Below, piece after piece: positions 61,094 through 64,000 of a stretch of 64,000 bases of DNA. Position 1 is the first letter of the stretch, and every line of letters begins with the position of its first letter. A model generated the notes under the pieces. The model was given only the letters and a program-made list of their open reading frames with translations, had not been told where the DNA came from and searched no databases. This DNA is from Marinobacter sp. F4218 (GTDB taxonomy: Bacteria; Pseudomonadota; Gammaproteobacteria; Pseudomonadales; Oleiphilaceae). The stretch covers positions 1-64,000 of the forward strand of contig NZ_JAHZIL010000002.1 of NCBI RefSeq assembly GCF_019443085.1. Reading direction: 5' to 3'. The translations under genes were made by a program, and so were the position numbers.

Positions 61094-62470
61094 GTGACCA
61101 CTCGTACGGCAAGATTTTGGGCGTTTCTGGTTGCAATGGTTTGCGTGGCCCTGCAGACGGGCTGCGCGACCCCTCCGGTTGATCAGATTGAGCTCATGCC
61201 TGCACCGGACGTCTATGGCGATGGCCTGCTGAACCCGCTTCCCGAGACCGAACCTTTCCAGCGAATTCCATACGACGGGATTCTGTTTGCAACTGATCGC
61301 GCGCCGGCGACCGGGGAGGATCCCGAAAACTACTACCTGAACGATCGCGGTTTTGTCGTGCGAGTGGGTCTGGCCGAGATTCAATTCGGCAAGAAGGAAT
61401 TCTCGTGGGAATTCGCCCGCCAGGTTTCGATGCTGAAAACACGCACCGAGGATTACCCGGTCAAGATCAAGGGTGTTGAGGAGTGGGGAATGATGAAAAG
61501 CTCACTGCCCAACTGGATAGACACCAGTCTACTCGACAGGGGCGAGTTGCCCGAGGACGCATCCGACAGGTTCGCGAAGGCCATCAATGCACAGTTGGCG
61601 GTATCCGGTAAAAAGCATGTCTATATCTATGTGCATGGCTATAAGGTGGTGTTTGAGAATCCGGTTCTCGTTTCTGCCGAACTCTGGCATTTCTTGGGCT
61701 ACGAGGGCGCTTTCATTGCCTACGCCTGGCCATCGACGCCGAGCCGGTTTGCCTATATCAAGGATTCAGACACATCGGAAGGATTTGCGAGAAGCCTGAG
61801 AGTGCTGCTTGAATTCATCGCGCAAGAGACGGATGCGGAGGAGGTGCATGTCATTGGCTATAGCAACGGAACGCGGTTGGTAATGCGGGCGTTGGAACAG
61901 CTGGCATTGAAGCATCACAGCGAATCCGAAGAAGTCATCCACGAGAAGCTTCGTATCAGCAATGTCATTCTGGTCGGAAGTGATCTCGACCGGGGGGTGT
62001 TTGGTGCATTCATCTCCGATGGATTGCTGAAGGTACCGCGCCGAACCTCCGTGTATGTGTCCGATCGCGACAAGGCACTGGGCTTTTCGCAGTTTCTGAC
62101 CCGCCGCCAGAGGTTGGGGCAGCTCTGGGGTGGCGCTGGCGATGAGATGCTGCCGCTGGTCAGGCAGGCCCTGATCGATCTGAGTGACCAGCTTGCCTTC
62201 ATCAACGTGAGCGAGGCGGAAGCCTCAGACCTGGGGAACGGTCACGGCTATTTCCTCAGTAGCCCCTGGGCCAGCAGTGACATCCTGATGACACTCTATT
62301 ACGGCCTGACGCCCCAACAGAGAGGTCTCTTGATGCAGGAGGACATGCCCGTCTACACGTTCCCGCCGGACTACATCCTGCGGCTCTGGGATGCCATTGA
62401 CGATGTCGACCCGGCGTTTGCCGCCGAGTTGGAGGCCTTGCGCGCATCTGAAGTCTCGCCGACGGAGTGA
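61094..62470 (+). CDS. Lipoprotein alpha/beta hydrolase (DUF900-like)
   Basis: 458 aa. Lipoprotein signal with lipobox LQTGC near residue 24. IYVHGYKVVFENPV opens the hydrolase core, AYAWPSTPS follows, and the nucleophile elbow VIGYSNGTRLV has the serine. Matches DUF900/PF05990. Periplasmic-side esterase or lipase of unknown substrate. GTG start at 61094; follows the DUF3604 gene and may form an operon. Confidence 0.85.
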   Translation: MTTRTARFWAFLVAMVCVALQTGCATPPVDQIELMPAPDVYGDGLLNPLPETEPFQRIPYDGILFATDRAPATGEDPENYYLNDRGFVVRVGLAEIQFGKKEFSWEFARQVSMLKTRTEDYPVKIKGVEEWGMMKSSLPNWIDTSLLDRGELPEDASDRFAKAINAQLAVSGKKHVYIYVHGYKVVFENPVLVSAELWHFLGYEGAFIAYAWPSTPSRFAYIKDSDTSEGFARSLRVLLEFIAQETDAEEVHVIGYSNGTRLVMRALEQLALKHHSESEEVIHEKLRISNVILVGSDLDRGVFGAFISDGLLKVPRRTSVYVSDRDKALGFSQFLTRRQRLGQLWGGAGDEMLPLVRQALIDLSDQLAFINVSEAEASDLGNGHGYFLSSPWASSDILMTLYYGLTPQQRGLLMQEDMPVYTFPPDYILRLWDAIDDVDPAFAAELEALRASEVSPTE

Positions 62471-62484
62471 ACCATTCTGCCGGG

Positions 62485-63051
62485 TCAGTTCCCGGGCCGG
62501 GATTCGATATTGATGACGCGGCCGTTTCTCAAGGTAACGACCTGGCGAAACTGGTTGCTGGAGAAATCGTAAAGCCATTGCTGTATGAGTACCGGTTGCA
62601 GGACTTGCCAGGTTTCGGAGCGCCTCCGGGGTGTGGGTAGTTGCCATTCCACCCGTTTCGATGCGGGTTGGCCGCAGCGGGTTACGAGTTCGTATTCGTT
62701 CTGAATGTGCCGGAGTGTGTTTGGTCCGCAGGTGCCCATGCCGTCTGTGTGGAACCCGTACCCCAGACTTTCCACACGCGCGAGCCTGCCGTTGCGAAAG
62801 ACAAGGAGACGGATGAAACGTTGGGGCCCCGGATTGTAATACCAATGCATTTCCGTTTGAACGACCCCCAGACCGGGGACGGTCGCGGAGGGGTATTCCG
62901 CGACGTAATCCGGTGGCCCACAACGCTCCTCGACCTCGATTGGCCAGGCACCGTCACTGACCAGCGACGCGCCGCAACGCAGGGCACCCTGGGCGCCTGA
63001 CGTCAAGGTGGCAAGAATCAGCAGCATGATGAGTCGTTGATACCTGGTCAT
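62485..63051 (-). CDS. DUF2845 domain protein, secreted
   Basis: 188 aa. Signal peptide 1-22 (cleavage after GAQG). LRCGASLVSDG and TRCGQPASK are paired DUF2845 cysteine motifs, each followed by a beta-rich stretch. Periplasmic, function unknown. Converges on the hydrolase gene, with 14 bp between stops. Confidence 0.85.
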   Translation of the reverse strand: MTRYQRLIMLLILATLTSGAQGALRCGASLVSDGAWPIEVEERCGPPDYVAEYPSATVPGLGVVQTEMHWYYNPGPQRFIRLLVFRNGRLARVESLGYGFHTDGMGTCGPNTLRHIQNEYELVTRCGQPASKRVEWQLPTPRRRSETWQVLQPVLIQQWLYDFSSNQFRQVVTLRNGRVINIESRPGN

Positions 63052-63200
63052 GATCCGGCTCGGTACGAGTGCTGTGCATGAAGCTCATTGTACTCCCGGG
63101 AGTTACGGATAGACCAAATCGGTGTTCATGGCTTTTCAGAGATCTCATTTCGTCTGCCAGCGTGAAAAAACGTCCAGACCTGCTAGGGTTAATAATCATG

Positions 63201-63223
63201 GGCTTTTTAGGGAGAAAAAAGCC
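63201..63223 (+). promoter_or_regulatory. Hairpin holding the ribosome binding site of the next gene
   Basis: GGCTTTTT and AAAAAGCC pair over 8 bp; the purine-rich AGGGAGA that would serve as the ribosome site lies in the loop, directly ahead of the ATG at 63224. It may tune translation. Confidence 0.5.
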
Positions 63224-64000
63224 ATGTTCCGCCGAGCGAAAGTTTTTCTTCATCAGTTTGAGCAGATTCCATTCATTAATCATGCGCTTGATCGGCATTA
63301 CGCAAAGGAGTTTGCAAGCGCAACAAATGTAAACTGGTTCAAGGGCGTGTACCCGGACTTTGCATCCGCCATTGCCGATGCGCCCGCCAGTAAGCCTCTG
63401 GGTTACAACAACGAAGCTCCTGCCTCCGCTGAAATGTATCGTTTTCGAATGCAGGCGATTTCGCCTTGCGATTACCCCGTGGCGTTCTGGCTTAATCGAC
63501 TCCTGGAGCCGAACCAGAAGCTTCTGGATTTTGGTGGCCACGTTGGTGTGCTCTACTACGCGCTCACCAAGTATCTGACGTTCCCCACGCCGTTCGAGTG
63601 GCAAATTTACGATGTCCCGGCCGTCATCAAGGAAGCCAGAAAGTTCGCGGCTACCAACAATAAATCCGCTCAACTGAGTTTTATCGATGATCTGGCTGAA
63701 GCGAATGAGAATGACTGGGTGCTGTTTTCCGGTTCGCTGCAGTATGTCGACGAGCCGGTCAACTCCATCATCGAACGCCTGCCGTACCGGCCAACCTACG
63801 TGCTGATCAATATGCTGCCGGTGCATCCGCGAGAGAGCTACGTGACCCTGCAGAACATCAGCACGGCGTTCTGTCCGTACCGGATATACGGCGTTGGTGA
63901 TCTGCTGGAGGATATCCAGAAGATGAATGGCGAGGTGATTGATGAATGGAAGAACGCGGACAAGGAGTGCGTCATTCCGTACCATCCTGACCATTCCCTG
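63224..64000 (+). CDS. TIGR04325 family methyltransferase, partial at right edge
   Basis: 259 codons visible with no stop. It begins MFRRAKVFLHQFEQIPFINH, has NVNWFKGVYPDFASAIADAP (family opening) and a SAM-like motif LLDFGGHVGVLYYAL, followed by IYDVPAV. Typical TIGR04325 length is about 260-280, so little is missing. Members occur in exopolysaccharide or O-antigen regions. Substrate unknown. Confidence 0.85.
   Translation, partial: MFRRAKVFLHQFEQIPFINHALDRHYAKEFASATNVNWFKGVYPDFASAIADAPASKPLGYNNEAPASAEMYRFRMQAISPCDYPVAFWLNRLLEPNQKLLDFGGHVGVLYYALTKYLTFPTPFEWQIYDVPAVIKEARKFAATNNKSAQLSFIDDLAEANENDWVLFSGSLQYVDEPVNSIIERLPYRPTYVLINMLPVHPRESYVTLQNISTAFCPYRIYGVGDLLEDIQKMNGEVIDEWKNADKECVIPYHPDHSL

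Noticed and set aside
62954..63994. Long minus-strand frame at the right edge
   Set aside because: It covers the DUF2845 start region and runs antisense to the TIGR04325 methyltransferase, which has a better start, ribosome site and SAM motif.

Overview
The window reads as chromosomal DNA of a marine gammaproteobacterium, most likely Marinobacter or a close relative. This is inferred from the mix of a sodium-pumping oxaloacetate decarboxylase (oadGAB), an imuA-imuB-dnaE2 mutasome, an OsmC/YcaO fusion, a YehZYXW osmoprotectant transporter and a large sedentary integron. No rRNA or marker gene is present to prove the genus. The flanks are GC-rich; most of the 18.7-35.4 kb stretch is clearly poorer in GC.

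Layout. 1-17.7 kb is core chromosome: two tandem tRNA-Arg(ACG) genes and a terminator; a secreted CHRD protein; a small stress-like protein; a DUF2058 protein; the RNA helicase DbpA; oadG-oadA-oadB; the SOS operon imuA-imuB-dnaE2 with a near-perfect LexA box; a cysteine synthase fused to a glutaredoxin; a PLP decarboxylase divergent from a winged-helix/TPR regulator; and a pterin carbinolamine dehydratase.

17.7-37.0 kb is a chromosomal integron. Its integrase gene (minus strand, with its own LexA box) is cut off after the first catalytic arginine, and beside it lies what looks like a cut-off 5' end of a YrhK-family gene, so one deletion probably removed both 3' ends. After an attI region of about 300 bp full of palindromes come 33 cassette genes, all on the plus strand. 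They are separated by 32 recognisable attC sites or remnants, 27 of which look complete. In most cassettes the right-hand R'' box is the exact complement of that cassette's own left-hand GTT core. Several junctions are scarred: attC7 is cut and fused to an N-terminally truncated HEPN-like gene, attC18 is reduced to its R'' box, attC28 and attC32 are very short, and attC31 is degenerate. Cassette products include many small membrane proteins, two GNAT acetyltransferases, a PlsC-like protein that lacks its catalytic HxxxxD, a ZIP transporter, a VOC protein, a PaiB-like protein, a GFA enzyme, a double rhodanese, an RlpA-like lipoprotein and an M14 peptidase. With no functional integrase in this window the array can move only if an integrase acts in trans.

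37.1-64 kb is chromosome again: a methyltransferase; an anchored periplasmic protein followed by a secreted lipase-like hydrolase; yehZYXW (osmF) genes; a medium-chain reductase and a VOC protein; a MarR regulator with twin operators controlling an oxidoreductase/thioesterase/membrane-protein group; an MFS transporter; a J1-crystallin-like ADP-ribosylglycohydrolase; a DUF2141-MipA fusion; OsmC/YcaO convergent with a molybdopterin oxidoreductase; an ICMT-like methyltransferase; an ArsP-like permease divergent from an ArsR repressor with paired operator half-sites; a DUF3604 protein; a lipoprotein hydrolase; a DUF2845 protein; and a TIGR04325-type methyltransferase running off the right edge, whose ribosome binding site lies in a hairpin loop.

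Links between parts: the integrase and the imuABC mutasome carry near-identical LexA boxes, so cassette shuffling (before the integrase broke) and error-prone repair would have responded to the same DNA-damage signal.
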